The position numbers and the translations under genes are program-made. Source: Neochlamydia sp. S13 (GTDB lineage: Bacteria > Chlamydiota > Chlamydiia > Chlamydiales > Parachlamydiaceae). Taken from it: DNA of 64,000 nt. The DNA lies in assembly GCF_000648235.2 (NCBI RefSeq), contig NZ_AP017977.1, forward strand, positions 2,046,001 through 2,110,000. The letters run 5' to 3'. Of this stretch, positions 1 to 9,111 are shown one piece after another. Within the stretch, counting starts at the first letter, position 1. Every line of letters begins with the position of its first letter. The notes under the pieces are model-generated. The model saw only the letters and a program-made list of their open reading frames with translations. It did no database searches and was not told the origin of the DNA.

Positions 1-229
1 GGTGTTTGACCTTATTGTCTTAAAACCTTTTTTTCTCTCTAGCTTTGTTGGCCTTGCCTGGCTAAGCTTTATCCTTACAAGATTACGACATTTAAACCTT
101 TAATTAACTCATTATCCCCTCTAAAGTCAGCCAAGTTCAATTAAATAACAATTCCATAAATTAATTCAAAACATAAAAAATATTATTAATTTCATAATTA
201 ATAAAAATTATAAAAATGATAAAAATAAA

Positions 230-486
230 GGCCTTGTTGCGTAAATGACCTAATAGTTGGTCTGCTTAAAGGCTTATCAAGTTAGTACCCATTGCCCTTG
301 GGGCATTCCAAATTTTGCCATTTTATTCATCTCCAAATGCTTAGCATATAATCCTGCTCGCTGATAGTCTAGCTTCCTAGAGCGAAAATCTTCTCCAAAG
401 CTTCTTTTAAAGCGGTACATCGCCGTTTCGACAAGCGATCTTCTATGATAGCCACTAAGCTTTTTCCAAAGCTGCCTTTCTCTCAT
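230..486 (-). pseudogene. IS5-type transposase, C-terminal remnant with terminal repeat
   Basis: A 69-codon reading frame matches the C-terminal end of IS5-family transposases: the YHRRSLVETAMYRFK stretch carries the late catalytic Glu region, and the frame ends in an LNKM-like tail (EMNKMAKFGMPQGQWVLT). The N-terminal two thirds are absent, so the copy cannot be active. The outer end is the 19-base sequence GGCCTTGTTGCGTAAATGA at 230-248. The same end recurs near 14057 (one mismatch) and, inverted, at 62751-62769, each time next to the same C-terminal coding remnant. The truncated inner end abuts a gene fragment starting near 487. Positions 1-229 are AT-rich and show no gene. Confidence 0.75.
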
Positions 487-557
487 GACAGGAAATCCTC
501 AAGATGTGAAGGATTTATTAGGAAATGTTTTTGATGGGAAGACTAAAATGCTATGTA

Positions 558-1483
558 TAGTGGTTTGAATTTTAAATTTCTGTTCATTAACATATACTTA
601 AAAAAGAGTAATCAATGGTTTGAGCAAGAGTAGAAAACTTACTTAAGTTTGCTGCCACAATCTTCTTAAAATTAGCCCAAAAGGTTTCAATAGGGTTTAG
701 ATCTGGAGAATAAGGCGGTAAAAATAAAATCTCACACCCTGCCTTTTTAATAAGTTCATCAGTGGCTTGCGATTTATGGAAGGTAGCATTATCCATTATC
801 AGAACTTGTCCTGCTTTAAGTTCAGGTATCAATATTTTTTCTAGCCAAATGTTAAACAGAAGAGAATTACAAGTACCTGTATAACAAAAAGGAGCTAAAA
901 TTTTAGACTTGCATTTAGCTGCTATAAAGCTTTCTCTAGCAAATGAACGACCTGCTATAGCACCATAAATCTTTTCTCCTATAGGTGATCTTGCATGCTG
1001 GCGCTGTAAGTAGGCATTTATCCCGCTCTCATCTATGTAAATCCTATTTTCTTCCGGAATGTTTTCTAGCTTTTGTCTAAACTCCTCTCGTTTATTCTCA
1101 TCTCTTTCCTTGTAGAAGGGTGTCTTTTTTTTAAAGTGATTTTCAGTCTTTTACAGGCATAAAAAACTGCAGTTATTGTCACTCCGAATGCCTCAGCTAT
1201 TTCCCTAAGGTAAGCATCAGGATTTTGTTTTATATATAATTTTAGCTTTTCACTATCTATTTTACTGGGGCTCTGTCGTCTTTTTTTAGGAGCTAGGCAA
1301 CCTTGTTTTTTCCGCTTAATCCAGTTGGTTAACGTGCGAACTGTTACACCAAACACCTCACTAGCTGTGGCCATTGAGCCGCCATTCTCTATATAATTCA
1401 AAGCTTTTTTTCTTAAATCGTGTGAATATACCATGCCAATTGATTATACATATATCCTTAGAAAAATAGAATTCAAATAACTA
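558..1483 (-). mobile_element. IS630-family insertion sequence, apparently complete
   Basis: The element is bounded by imperfect inverted repeats: TAGTGGTTTGAATTTTAAAT inside the left end (from 558) and, on the other strand, TAGTTATTTGAATTCTATTT inside the right end (from 1483). A TA dinucleotide lies outside each end (556-557 and 1484-1485), the expected target duplication for IS630. It contains one transposase in two overlapping frames. Both ends and all catalytic motifs are present, so the copy may still move. Confidence 0.8.
587..1434 (-). CDS. IS630 transposase, expressed by -1 frameshift
   Basis: The first frame (1434 down to 1066, 122 codons) encodes the N-terminal helix-turn-helix DNA-binding part, starting MVYSHDLRKKAL. 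A run of eight A (complement of the T run at about 1125-1132) lies in codons TTA AAA AAA AGA. A shift to the -1 frame there gives LKKKTPFYKERDE and continues without a stop to 587. The downstream frame carries the DDE catalytic residues: IYIDESG, LIMDNATFHK and the SPDLNPIETFW motif. IS630 and related elements are known to use such A-tract slippage to make the full-length enzyme, so this is probably programmed rather than decay. Full product is about 280 residues. Confidence 0.8.
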
Positions 1484-1889
1484 TATAAAACAGCAGAGGA
1501 TTCTAATGAGCCTTTAGTAGGCCGTCTTTGCCTTAAAATACTATGGGATCATGAAGGTCATGCCCCTGTCCTTTTGCAAGAAGGAATTCATTTAGATATT
1601 CCTGATAAAAATGCTCAGAAATTTCTAGAATTGGCTTTATGCCAAGCCTCCCTTCAAGTGGCAAAGAAGCTAAATATCCCTCTTGTCTGTGGACGTATTG
1701 CCGAGGTTCCTTTTGAAGGCATTCCTCAAGATTATCCTCATCCTATTGAATCCTTGGCTGCTAATCGTGCACCTTCTGAAAAATGTGATCCGTTGGATCA
1801 GCAATTCCATGCAAGCGAGTCTTATGATAAAGCTGATATAAGATATGCAAAGAGAACTAAAGAAGAAACAGAGTCTGGGCATTACAGCC

Positions 1890-4007
1890 TCATGAAATCC
1901 AGGGTTTTATGGCGTCCCGGGGAATAAGCTGGGATTTTGGAATGCTAAAGACGCTATTCAAACATTGTTCATCACTTCCTGTAGCCCCTATCGCATCACA
2001 GCATTCATAAGGGGCTCTCCCCCCTAAGGAAACAATGGCATGCTCATAAAGCAGATGCTCAGGATTATTAGATGAATAAGCTTTTAAAAGAGGCAAGCTA
2101 AGAGAAGATGCTTTAGCAAGGGCAGCTTTAACAATAGCTTTTTCAAGTTGGTCATAAGGCGAAACTATACCTTGTTTTGTTTCCGTATAAGGTAAGGAAC
2201 TGTAAAAAGTTTCCAAAAAAAGAACGGGCGTTGCAAGATTTTCATTCCAAAGCAAGCGTACAATGGCTCTCCCAATCATTTTGCCCTGGCTTTTAATGCA
2301 CAACAGCTTGTTTTTCCCATCAAGGATATAGGCTAATAATGCTTTATTATCTTCACAATTTCCCTCAATAGAAAGGCAGCTTCCTAAAACTTCTGTGGTA
2401 CATAAAAGCAAATCTTCTACAGCATCGCTCTCCTCCACTATGCACCCTACAACTGCAGAGGCTAGCGACTCTCCTAAAAAGCTTTCGTCAATAAAATATC
2501 GAACCTCATTTCTTCTCCAGCGCTTTTCCAAGGCAGGAAAAGAATTAAAAACATGGCTTAAATGAGGACTTAAGGAAGAGTCATATCTTTTATCGTGAAA
2601 TCGGTCTTGCATAACATCGTGGAAAAACTCCTTTAACTTTTGTAAAACAACTCTCCTTCCTGCTTCCTCTTCTAATCTTTGTAATTTAATAGCATAATCA
2701 ATCAAAGCGTGAGGGCGGCGGAATGAAGCAAAAGTGTTAAAATATTTAGAAAAATCAAAAGAAAGCTCAGAAGTAGAGAGCAAGGATAAATGCTGGAGAG
2801 CCTTTAAAAATTGGTTGGGCAGCAAATCTTTTGACGCTTTAAGTGTTAACCCTTCAAATACCTTAGGGTTGCGAAAAGCTAATAATCCTTTTAAAGCTAC
2901 TGCTTGTAAAAAGATCTCCTGTTTATGGCTTGAAAGAAATACAAGGCGAAAGAGAGCGCTTTTTTGATCATCGCTTAAGAGAAGGGATAGACTGATATGA
3001 AGAATAGTAGACAGAACATGATTTAGCTTTTTAGGAGATAGCTGACAAACCCCCTCCCAGCATTCTTTTCTAAAATTAAGAAGCGTAAAGAGGAGTAATG
3101 GCAAAGAAGCGTTATCTATTTTACAGTTAACTTGCAGAAATAAAGGAAAATAATACGAATCGAAAAATAAAGCTACTAAAGGATATTTAAGAGAGTCCTC
3201 TAGCTTACTTAAGCACTCTATAAGCTGTAGACTTTTGAGACTCTCTTCTTGTGTAGAAATTGAAAGGAGGGCTAGGCGATCGAAAGCAAAGGCAATCCAA
3301 ATAAGCATTTCTTTTTTTTGCAAAAAGGGCTCGAAAGCTTGCAAGATCTTTTCTAAAAAATGATCAGTTGCCGTTATACCTATAGATTCCCCTTTCTTGG
3401 TTAGATAAAGAAAGATCTCATCGATTAATCGATTCTCTTCTTTTATATCGATGAACTTTTCCAACACTGCACTTAAACTACTGCTATGGCTGAAAAACTG
3501 GCGATTTGATTTGGAAAATGCCGCTCGCCATTCATTTACAGTAGAAGAATCATACACAAGCGCTATTTTGAAAAGTTCAAGCTTTTGATCTAGGGAGAGC
3601 TCAGCAAAACTTTCTATTTTAAGGAGTATAGGTACAGAAAACTTCTCAAGATAAAGACGCAGCACTTTAAATTGGCTATCGGCATCTCTTAATCCCCGCT
3701 GCTCGATGATTTCATAAAGATCGTCAGGATCTATGTCTAGGTCTTTCCTCCACTCTTGAAGGACTTGCTGGGTAACCGATGATGCAGGCTCTGTAGGCAA
3801 AATAGATCTTTCTTTAAGGCTCTTTATCGGTTGCACCTGGCCAAGCAAAGGAATATTTGAAGGAAAAATATGATAAGCAACAACATGCGATACCTTACTA
3901 TCAAGAGAAGCTTCTAAAGATTGCTTATCTCTTTGCGGATCTACTCCCATTTTTTGTTGTCCAAAAATTTTACTCTCCTGTGAAACTTTAGGGGGAGAAT
4001 AAGTCAT
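1890..4007 (-). CDS. Hypothetical leucine-rich helical protein, 705 residues
   Basis: I do not recognise a named family. The protein is almost wholly predicted alpha-helical and leucine-rich from about residue 90 to 680, with no signal peptide or membrane segment. The N-terminal 90 residues are polar (MTYSPPKVSQESKIFGQQKM), a composition often seen in chlamydial secreted proteins. The C-terminal part contains an LLAYILDGKNKLLCIK segment that is repeated in the broken paralogue at 487-1927, so this is a locally duplicated family. It is transcribed away from nth, with about 160 bases of AT-rich sequence upstream. An effector role is possible but rests only on composition and on the family being duplicated near mobile elements. 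Confidence 0.65.
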   Translation of the reverse strand: MTYSPPKVSQESKIFGQQKMGVDPQRDKQSLEASLDSKVSHVVAYHIFPSNIPLLGQVQPIKSLKERSILPTEPASSVTQQVLQEWRKDLDIDPDDLYEIIEQRGLRDADSQFKVLRLYLEKFSVPILLKIESFAELSLDQKLELFKIALVYDSSTVNEWRAAFSKSNRQFFSHSSSLSAVLEKFIDIKEENRLIDEIFLYLTKKGESIGITATDHFLEKILQAFEPFLQKKEMLIWIAFAFDRLALLSISTQEESLKSLQLIECLSKLEDSLKYPLVALFFDSYYFPLFLQVNCKIDNASLPLLLFTLLNFRKECWEGVCQLSPKKLNHVLSTILHISLSLLLSDDQKSALFRLVFLSSHKQEIFLQAVALKGLLAFRNPKVFEGLTLKASKDLLPNQFLKALQHLSLLSTSELSFDFSKYFNTFASFRRPHALIDYAIKLQRLEEEAGRRVVLQKLKEFFHDVMQDRFHDKRYDSSLSPHLSHVFNSFPALEKRWRRNEVRYFIDESFLGESLASAVVGCIVEESDAVEDLLLCTTEVLGSCLSIEGNCEDNKALLAYILDGKNKLLCIKSQGKMIGRAIVRLLWNENLATPVLFLETFYSSLPYTETKQGIVSPYDQLEKAIVKAALAKASSLSLPLLKAYSSNNPEHLLYEHAIVSLGGRAPYECCDAIGATGSDEQCLNSVFSIPKSQLIPRDAIKPWIS

Positions 4008-4173
4008 AGCCTTACCTTCTTATAGGATGCGTTCAAAACCTATTATAGCTTTTTTAGCGTTGTTATTCTTTATTTATACTCTTAAAAGCTTTTTTGCAAA
4101 CTATTACTTTATAACATTTTAAAGAATGCTTTTTGCTAGCTTGCCTACCTCGCAAGCATATCTATAAGCTCGC

Positions 4174-4797
4174 TTACGATGGGGTTATTATCCTGCAAAT
4201 AGGACATCTATCCACATGAGGGTGACGAGCCGAACAGTATTCACGCGCAAAATAGATGATTTGTAGATGCAATTTATTCCAAGTCTCTTGAGGGAAGAGG
4301 AGCTTAAGATCTTTTTCTACTGCTGCAATTGTTTTCCCTTTACTTAGCCCCCAGCGTAGGGCGCATCGATAGATATGAGTATCTACTGGAAAAGCAGGCT
4401 TGCCAAAAGATTGACTTAAGACCACAGACGCAGATTTATGGCCAATGCCTGGCAAGGCTTCTAATTCTTCAAAGGTATCAGGCACCTTGCCTTGATATTT
4501 TTCTGCAAGAATTTCTGAGAGGCGATGGATAGCAGCAGCTTTACGTGCAGAAAGTCCACAAGGACGGACAATCTTTTGAATATCTTCTATGTCTAACTGG
4601 GCCATCTTCTCGGGCGTATCAGCTTTAGCAAAAAGCTTAGGGGTCACTTGATTAACGCATTTATCGGTACATTGAGCAGACAATAGCACAGCTACGAGGA
4701 GAGTATAAGGATCTTTATGTAAAAGAGGAATAGGAGGATTAGGATAAAGCTTGTTTAATATTGTAAAAATTTTGGCTGCTTTTTCTTTTCTATTCAT
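4174..4797 (-). CDS. nth: Endonuclease III (DNA glycosylase/AP lyase)
   Basis: Removes oxidised pyrimidines from DNA and nicks the abasic site (base excision repair). The helix-hairpin-helix LPGIGHKSA carries the catalytic Lys (about K121), and the PVDTH segment carries the catalytic Asp (about D139). Length (207) is normal for Nth. The C-terminal iron-sulfur loop is atypical: the E. coli enzyme uses C-x6-C-x2-C-x5-C, whereas here only C188, C198 and C201 are present, with Val at the second position and no fourth Cys. The [4Fe-4S] cluster may therefore be absent or altered. The gene lies 4 bases downstream of mnmE, probably in one transcript, and the nth-mnmE pair is also adjacent in Chlamydia. 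Confidence 0.93.
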   Translation of the reverse strand: MNRKEKAAKIFTILNKLYPNPPIPLLHKDPYTLLVAVLLSAQCTDKCVNQVTPKLFAKADTPEKMAQLDIEDIQKIVRPCGLSARKAAAIHRLSEILAEKYQGKVPDTFEELEALPGIGHKSASVVLSQSFGKPAFPVDTHIYRCALRWGLSKGKTIAAVEKDLKLLFPQETWNKLHLQIIYFAREYCSARHPHVDRCPICRIITPS

Positions 4798-4801
4798 CTA
4801 A

Positions 4802-6181
4802 TCATTTACCAATGCAAAATGTCGAAAATATGGCGGATAATATATCTTCTGAAATGTTTGTTCCAATAATTTTCCCAAGTTCAGCCAAACATTGCCGCAT
4901 GTCCATCGATAAAAACTCTGGAGAGATATTTCCCTTTAAACCTGATAGGACATTTTGGCCTGCTTGAATAGAGAGCTGTAGGGCTTCTCGATGGCGGACA
5001 TTAGTGATCAATACCTCCTCTTTAGAAGGAGGTCCTTCTTTCCAAATGACAGAGTCGATCACCTGCCGTAATCGATCGAGTCCTATTTTTTGTTTTGCCG
5101 ATAAGGGCACTACATAGGGTAGATGAGCGATAGCAGGTAAAGATACATGTGGCAAATCGATCTTATTCCATATCACAATCGTCTTAGCAGCAGGGACTTC
5201 TTTAAGCAAAAAGTGATCCTGCTCCTCGATCCCTTTGGTAGCATCTAACACAAGAAGAATAAGATCAGCTTGCCCCATAGCTTCTTTGGAGCGGCGAATA
5301 CCCTCTTGCTCAACTAGCTCATCTGTCACCCGAATCCCTGCTGTATCTAGCAAGCGCAAATTAAGCCCATTTAAACGTATTTCATCTTCGACAATATCGC
5401 GTGTTGTTCCAGGAAAATGAGAGACAATCGCACGCTCTTTATCGAGGAGTGCATTCATTAAAGAAGATTTGCCTACATTGGGACAACCGACCAAACAAAG
5501 GGAAATTCCTTCCTTTAATATTTTTCCATCGCGAAACGTGTTAAAAAGAGATTGCATATCTATAAGAATAGCCTCCAGATCCTGGCAAATCTCTTCTAGC
5601 GTAGTAAATTCAAGCCCTTCATCGGGAAAATCTACCCAGGCCTCTAAAATAGCAGCGATCAAGGTGAGACGTTCTTGAAAGCCTAATACTTTCGCGGATA
5701 AGGAGCCTTTTAGCTGGTTTTCTGCAGCTTGGAGGGCATATTCATTCCTAGCACCAATCAAAGATTGTACTGCCTCAGCTTGCGCCAGATCTAGCTTACC
5801 ATTCATAAATGCTTTAAAAGTAAATTCGCCTGGGCGGGCGGCTCTTGCACCTGCTTTCAATATAACTTCTAATACATGGCGGGTAATCAAGCTACCCCCA
5901 TGACATTGCACTTCCACAGTATCTTCCCCGGTGTAAGAGCGGCGTCCACGCATGACCAAGAGCAACACATCATCGATAGGTTGATTATTCAAGTCGCGTA
6001 TTTGGCCATAATGAGCAGTATGGGACTTATAGCTATACACAGGACCGGAAAAAACTTTTTTTGCTACGTCAAAAGCTTGATTGCCCGATATCCGGACAAT
6101 CGCCACTCCTCCTTCTCCCGGGGGGGTGGCTATAGCAGCAATTGTCTCGCCAGGTACATAAGGTTGATGTATAAAATCCAT
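4802..6181 (-). CDS. mnmE: tRNA modification GTPase MnmE (TrmE/ThdF)
   Basis: With MnmG it makes the 5-carboxymethylaminomethyl group on U34 of certain tRNAs. The N-terminal tetrahydrofolate-binding domain starts DFIHQPYVPGETIAAIATPP. The G domain shows the P-loop GCPNVGKSS, the switch motif PGTTRD, the DTAG motif and NKID. The protein ends FCIGK, the conserved C-x-G-K with the catalytic Cys. I chose the ATG at 6181 because homologues begin there; the longer frame starts at TTG (6226) and would add 15 hydrophobic residues not seen in the family. Product is 459 residues. Transcription is divergent from the symporter gene. Confidence 0.95.
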   Translation of the reverse strand: MDFIHQPYVPGETIAAIATPPGEGGVAIVRISGNQAFDVAKKVFSGPVYSYKSHTAHYGQIRDLNNQPIDDVLLLVMRGRRSYTGEDTVEVQCHGGSLITRHVLEVILKAGARAARPGEFTFKAFMNGKLDLAQAEAVQSLIGARNEYALQAAENQLKGSLSAKVLGFQERLTLIAAILEAWVDFPDEGLEFTTLEEICQDLEAILIDMQSLFNTFRDGKILKEGISLCLVGCPNVGKSSLMNALLDKERAIVSHFPGTTRDIVEDEIRLNGLNLRLLDTAGIRVTDELVEQEGIRRSKEAMGQADLILLVLDATKGIEEQDHFLLKEVPAAKTIVIWNKIDLPHVSLPAIAHLPYVVPLSAKQKIGLDRLRQVIDSVIWKEGPPSKEEVLITNVRHREALQLSIQAGQNVLSGLKGNISPEFLSMDMRQCLAELGKIIGTNISEDILSAIFSTFCIGK

Positions 6182-6270
6182 AGATAAAAAAAATTGTAAA
6201 TTACTGAAAAATAATACAATATGCAAAGCTTTAAATCAAGAAAGCAACCCCTACCTTTCAAATAATTTTC

Positions 6271-6299
6271 TTGAAAGCTAGCTTATTTTGTGATATTTT
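6271..6299 (+). promoter_or_regulatory. Candidate sigma-70 promoter for the AGCS symporter gene
   Basis: TTGAAA at 6271-6276 and TATTTT at 6294-6299 are separated by 17 bases, a good -35/-10 arrangement. It lies in the mnmE/symporter divergent gap, 130 bases before the symporter start. Seen by eye only; AT-rich DNA gives such matches by chance. Confidence 0.35.
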
Positions 6300-6428
6300 G
6301 TCCGCATGCATGCAAGAATTGATTTTTTTGCTAACTTTTTTACCTTTTTCCCCTAATCTTTAGAGGGATTCCTTCATTTTTTACTATTTTTTTCTAAAAA
6401 ACTATTAACTAATAAAATCGAGAATTTA

Positions 6429-7772
6429 ATGGACCTTTATATAATGCCAAGTTTAGAAAGGACCAATCAAATTTTCACCTTGTGTGTTGTATTCCCCTTT
6501 ATCATACTCTTAGGCCTTTATTTCACCATAAAACTTCGTGGCTTTCAAATTGCTAGGCTCAAAAACAGCTTTAGTTATCTACTTAAACAACAACAAAACG
6601 CACAGGGAAATATTAGTTATTTTGAAGCCATTTCTACTGTATTGGCAGGAAATTTTGGCACCGGCAATATCTCCGGTATGGCTATAGCCCTCTCAACAGG
6701 TGGGCCGGGTGCTTTAATATGGATGTGGATCATTGCTTTTTTTGGCTCAGCAATCCAATATTCAAGCTGCATTTTAGGAGCCAAATATCGTCAGAAAGAT
6801 GAAGGTGGAGAGTATGTAAGCGGCCCTATGTACTATCTAAGTAAAGGGCTTGGCTTAAACAGCCTAGCTAAAATATTTTGTATTTTCACTATATTTGCTG
6901 CCTTAGCAGTAGGTAATTTTGCTCAGATCAATTCCATGACACTTCCAATCCAAAAGATGGGCTTTCCCCCTTTATTGTGTGGCTTTATATTTGCTTTCTT
7001 TATTGGACTCGTCTTATTAGGCGGCATTCAAAGAATTGCACGTTTTGCCTCCATCATCGTGCCCTTGAAAGCTTTTCTCTATCTTACTTTTACTTTGATT
7101 ATCCTCTATTTAAATCGTGAGAAGATCTTGCCTGCTTTGCAATTAATGTTCACCTCCGCTTTCAACTTTCAAGCAGCAGCGGGGGGCATCATAGGAAGTA
7201 GCATCTTAAAAGCCATCACGACTGGCTTTAACCGAGCTATTTTTGCTACAGATGCAGGCACCGGAATTGTACCCATTTTACAAGCAAGCGCACGTACCGA
7301 ACATCCTGTAATCGATGGGCTTGTGTCTCTTGTTGCTCCTTGTATGGTTTTGATTGTATGTACGATGACAGGCCTTGTTTTATTGGTTACGGGTGCTTGG
7401 CAGCACGGTGATTTACAAAGCACCAATATGGTCACTTATGCTTTTCGTATAGGCCTGGGACATCAAATCGGTGAATATGTGGTCATCATTGCCCTCATTA
7501 TGTTTGGGTTTACTACTATTCTTGCCTGGGCTTATTGTGCCACGCAAGCGATCACTTATCTAGGAGGGCATCGTTTTGCACGCCCCTTTACCTATCTTTA
7601 TATTTTACTGATTCCCTTAGGAACTTTGATTCAGATAAATTTAGTATGGGGCCTTGCTGACCTCTGTATAACTTGTATGCTAATTGTTAATCTGATAGGC
7701 ATCACAGGCCTTGCTCATGAAGTGATTATCGATAGTCGGGCCTATTTTAAGGGTGATAAATTAAAGACTTAA
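6429..7772 (+). CDS. Sodium:alanine/glycine symporter (AGCS family)
   Basis: Inner-membrane importer that couples sodium entry to uptake of small neutral amino acids. The 447-residue protein has about ten hydrophobic segments. AGCS signatures include the FEAISTVLAGNFGTGNISG stretch (about residues 61-79), the GGPGALIWMW helix and the TDAGTGIVPILQASART segment near 275. Amino-acid import suits an obligate intracellular chlamydia. It is transcribed alone on the plus strand, divergent from mnmE. No SD sequence is evident before the ATG at 6429; a second ATG at 6447 is possible. Substrate preference cannot be read from the sequence. Confidence 0.9.
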   Translation: MDLYIMPSLERTNQIFTLCVVFPFIILLGLYFTIKLRGFQIARLKNSFSYLLKQQQNAQGNISYFEAISTVLAGNFGTGNISGMAIALSTGGPGALIWMWIIAFFGSAIQYSSCILGAKYRQKDEGGEYVSGPMYYLSKGLGLNSLAKIFCIFTIFAALAVGNFAQINSMTLPIQKMGFPPLLCGFIFAFFIGLVLLGGIQRIARFASIIVPLKAFLYLTFTLIILYLNREKILPALQLMFTSAFNFQAAAGGIIGSSILKAITTGFNRAIFATDAGTGIVPILQASARTEHPVIDGLVSLVAPCMVLIVCTMTGLVLLVTGAWQHGDLQSTNMVTYAFRIGLGHQIGEYVVIIALIMFGFTTILAWAYCATQAITYLGGHRFARPFTYLYILLIPLGTLIQINLVWGLADLCITCMLIVNLIGITGLAHEVIIDSRAYFKGDKLKT

Positions 7773-8229
7773 AAACGCTATAGGCAAAGAAAGAGCTTAA
7801 TCAAGTTTAAAAATATATTAAAAAAATTGAAGAAAGGGTTCAGGTGAATTGAAAGAGGCTAAATTTCTTAATTCTGCATGACGGCTAAAATAAGTCACGC
7901 GGGTATAAACAATCCCCCGTCTACTCACCTAGTTTGCGCCGATCTAAAAAACTTTTCCGTCTAAGCTAAAATTTTTTAAATAGCTTCTTCTCCTCCACGC
8001 TTCCAGCTATCTTCGCAAAGGCTGTTCCATATTTATCAATCATTTTTAATTCTCTTATTATTTTTTGCCCCTCTTGCAAGAGCAATTTCAACAATTGGTA
8101 TTTTCGATTAGGTCATCTGTCTATTTTATAAATTTTTTTTTAAAACGGAAAATCTATTAAAAAAACTGGCGTTCACCTTTATAATGTTTAATTAAAGAAA
8201 AAAACAAAAACATCCATAAAAGGAACGCC
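7773..8229. other. Intergenic region before the DUF1670 pair
   Basis: No gene of convincing length. On the minus strand a short frame around 7968-8090 reads LLLQEGQKIIRELKMIDKYG and continues EEKKLFKKF to a stop, with no usable upstream start. It may be the relic of a longer gene, family unknown. An AAAGGA Shine-Dalgarno sequence at about 8219-8224 serves the first DUF1670 gene. Confidence 0.4.
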
Positions 8230-9111
8230 ATGAAAAATGTTACTATAAATTCTAAAGAAGATCAAGAAAGACGACTTCAAATCAAAAACATCCATCAGCA
8301 GATGAAAAATTTGGCTGTTCAAGGAACAGGAATAAGTCCTTGGGAAGCTCAAATTTTAGTAGGTCTGATTGAGGAAGTGTACTTTTCCGAACTTCACCAA
8401 AGTCACTTAAAACCAGGGCAAATTAAATATCATTGTGTAGCAGCTGAAGAAGGAGCTGGCAAATCTTTAAAAGAGTGCAAGATGTTACCTATGGTTTTGA
8501 CGCTGTTTGACCAACGAGACAAAGGAAATTTTTCCCAGGATAATAATAGAGATAGAAGTGTTGAGCTAAGAAGGAGAAGACTTGTGCGTATAGCTGAAGA
8601 AGCTAAAGAGCAAGGAGGATACTTAACTCAAGAGGACCTAGCAGAATTATTAATGTGCGATATAAGAACCATTCGAAGAGATATTAAAGAGCTTAGAACA
8701 ATAGGCATTCTATTACCCACCCGAGGTCAACAAAAAGATATAGGCCCTGGTGTCAGCCATAGAGCTATTGCCATACGGCTTTGGCTAGAGGGCAAAGAGC
8801 CTGTGGCTATTGCCCAACATATTAAGCATAGCATAGAAGCTGTGGAAAACTATCTACAGAAGTTTAAAAGAGTAGCCTTTCTTAAAAGCAAACATTTCAA
8901 TGAGTTTGAAATAGCCTTAACGGTAGGAATTTCCATCTATGCTACTAAAACCTTTTCCCTGCTATATGAAGAGTTTAAAGATAAAGCCTTTTTTAAACAA
9001 AGATTGGAGGAAGTTTATATAGTTGGTGCCCAATATTATCATGCGCAAGACGAAAAAAAAAGAATGATGTCGTCGAACGACTCTATCAGGAACGAGCGGA
9101 GGCTGCCATGA
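8230..9111 (+). CDS. DUF1670 family protein, copy 1
   Basis: The 293-residue product matches my recollection of DUF1670 proteins: an N-terminal conserved region, a central helix-turn-helix (QEDLAELLMCDIRTIRRDIK, about residues 137-156) and a DIGPGVSHRAIAIRLWLEG motif followed by HSIEAVENYLQKFKR. The central part looks like a DeoR/sigma-70-like DNA-binding fold, so a transcriptional or element-associated regulator is plausible. Function is not established. An AAAGGA ribosome site lies just before the ATG. It overlaps the next gene by four bases (ATGA), so the two are translationally coupled. Confidence 0.75.
   Translation: MKNVTINSKEDQERRLQIKNIHQQMKNLAVQGTGISPWEAQILVGLIEEVYFSELHQSHLKPGQIKYHCVAAEEGAGKSLKECKMLPMVLTLFDQRDKGNFSQDNNRDRSVELRRRRLVRIAEEAKEQGGYLTQEDLAELLMCDIRTIRRDIKELRTIGILLPTRGQQKDIGPGVSHRAIAIRLWLEGKEPVAIAQHIKHSIEAVENYLQKFKRVAFLKSKHFNEFEIALTVGISIYATKTFSLLYEEFKDKAFFKQRLEEVYIVGAQYYHAQDEKKRMMSSNDSIRNERRLP

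Larger units (their letters stand above)
487..1927 (+). pseudogene. Broken paralogue of the 705-residue protein at 1890-4007, split by IS630
   Basis: Two plus-strand coding pieces flank the IS630 element. Piece one (487-557) ends in LLGNVFDGKTKMLC. Piece two (1486-1927) reads TAEDSNEPLVGRLCLKILWD and continues to a stop at 1927. Placed end to end they line up with the C-terminal region of the 705-residue protein, which has LLAYILDGKNKLLCIK followed by MIGRAIVRLLW and a PVLFLE segment. The pieces are one base out of frame after removing the element plus one TA copy, so a base was also lost at the AAAA run near 1487-1490. No start codon survives: the 5' part is missing where the IS5 remnant begins. 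The 3' end overlaps the convergent 705-codon gene by 38 bases. Confidence 0.7.

Noticed and set aside
4802-4816. C-terminal CIGK of MnmE as a prenylation box
   Set aside because: C-x-G-K is the conserved catalytic end of all MnmE proteins, lacks the aliphatic pair, and the protein is a cytosolic housekeeping enzyme.
5876-6187. 103-codon plus-strand frame at the mnmE start
   Set aside because: It is antisense to well-conserved MnmE coding sequence.
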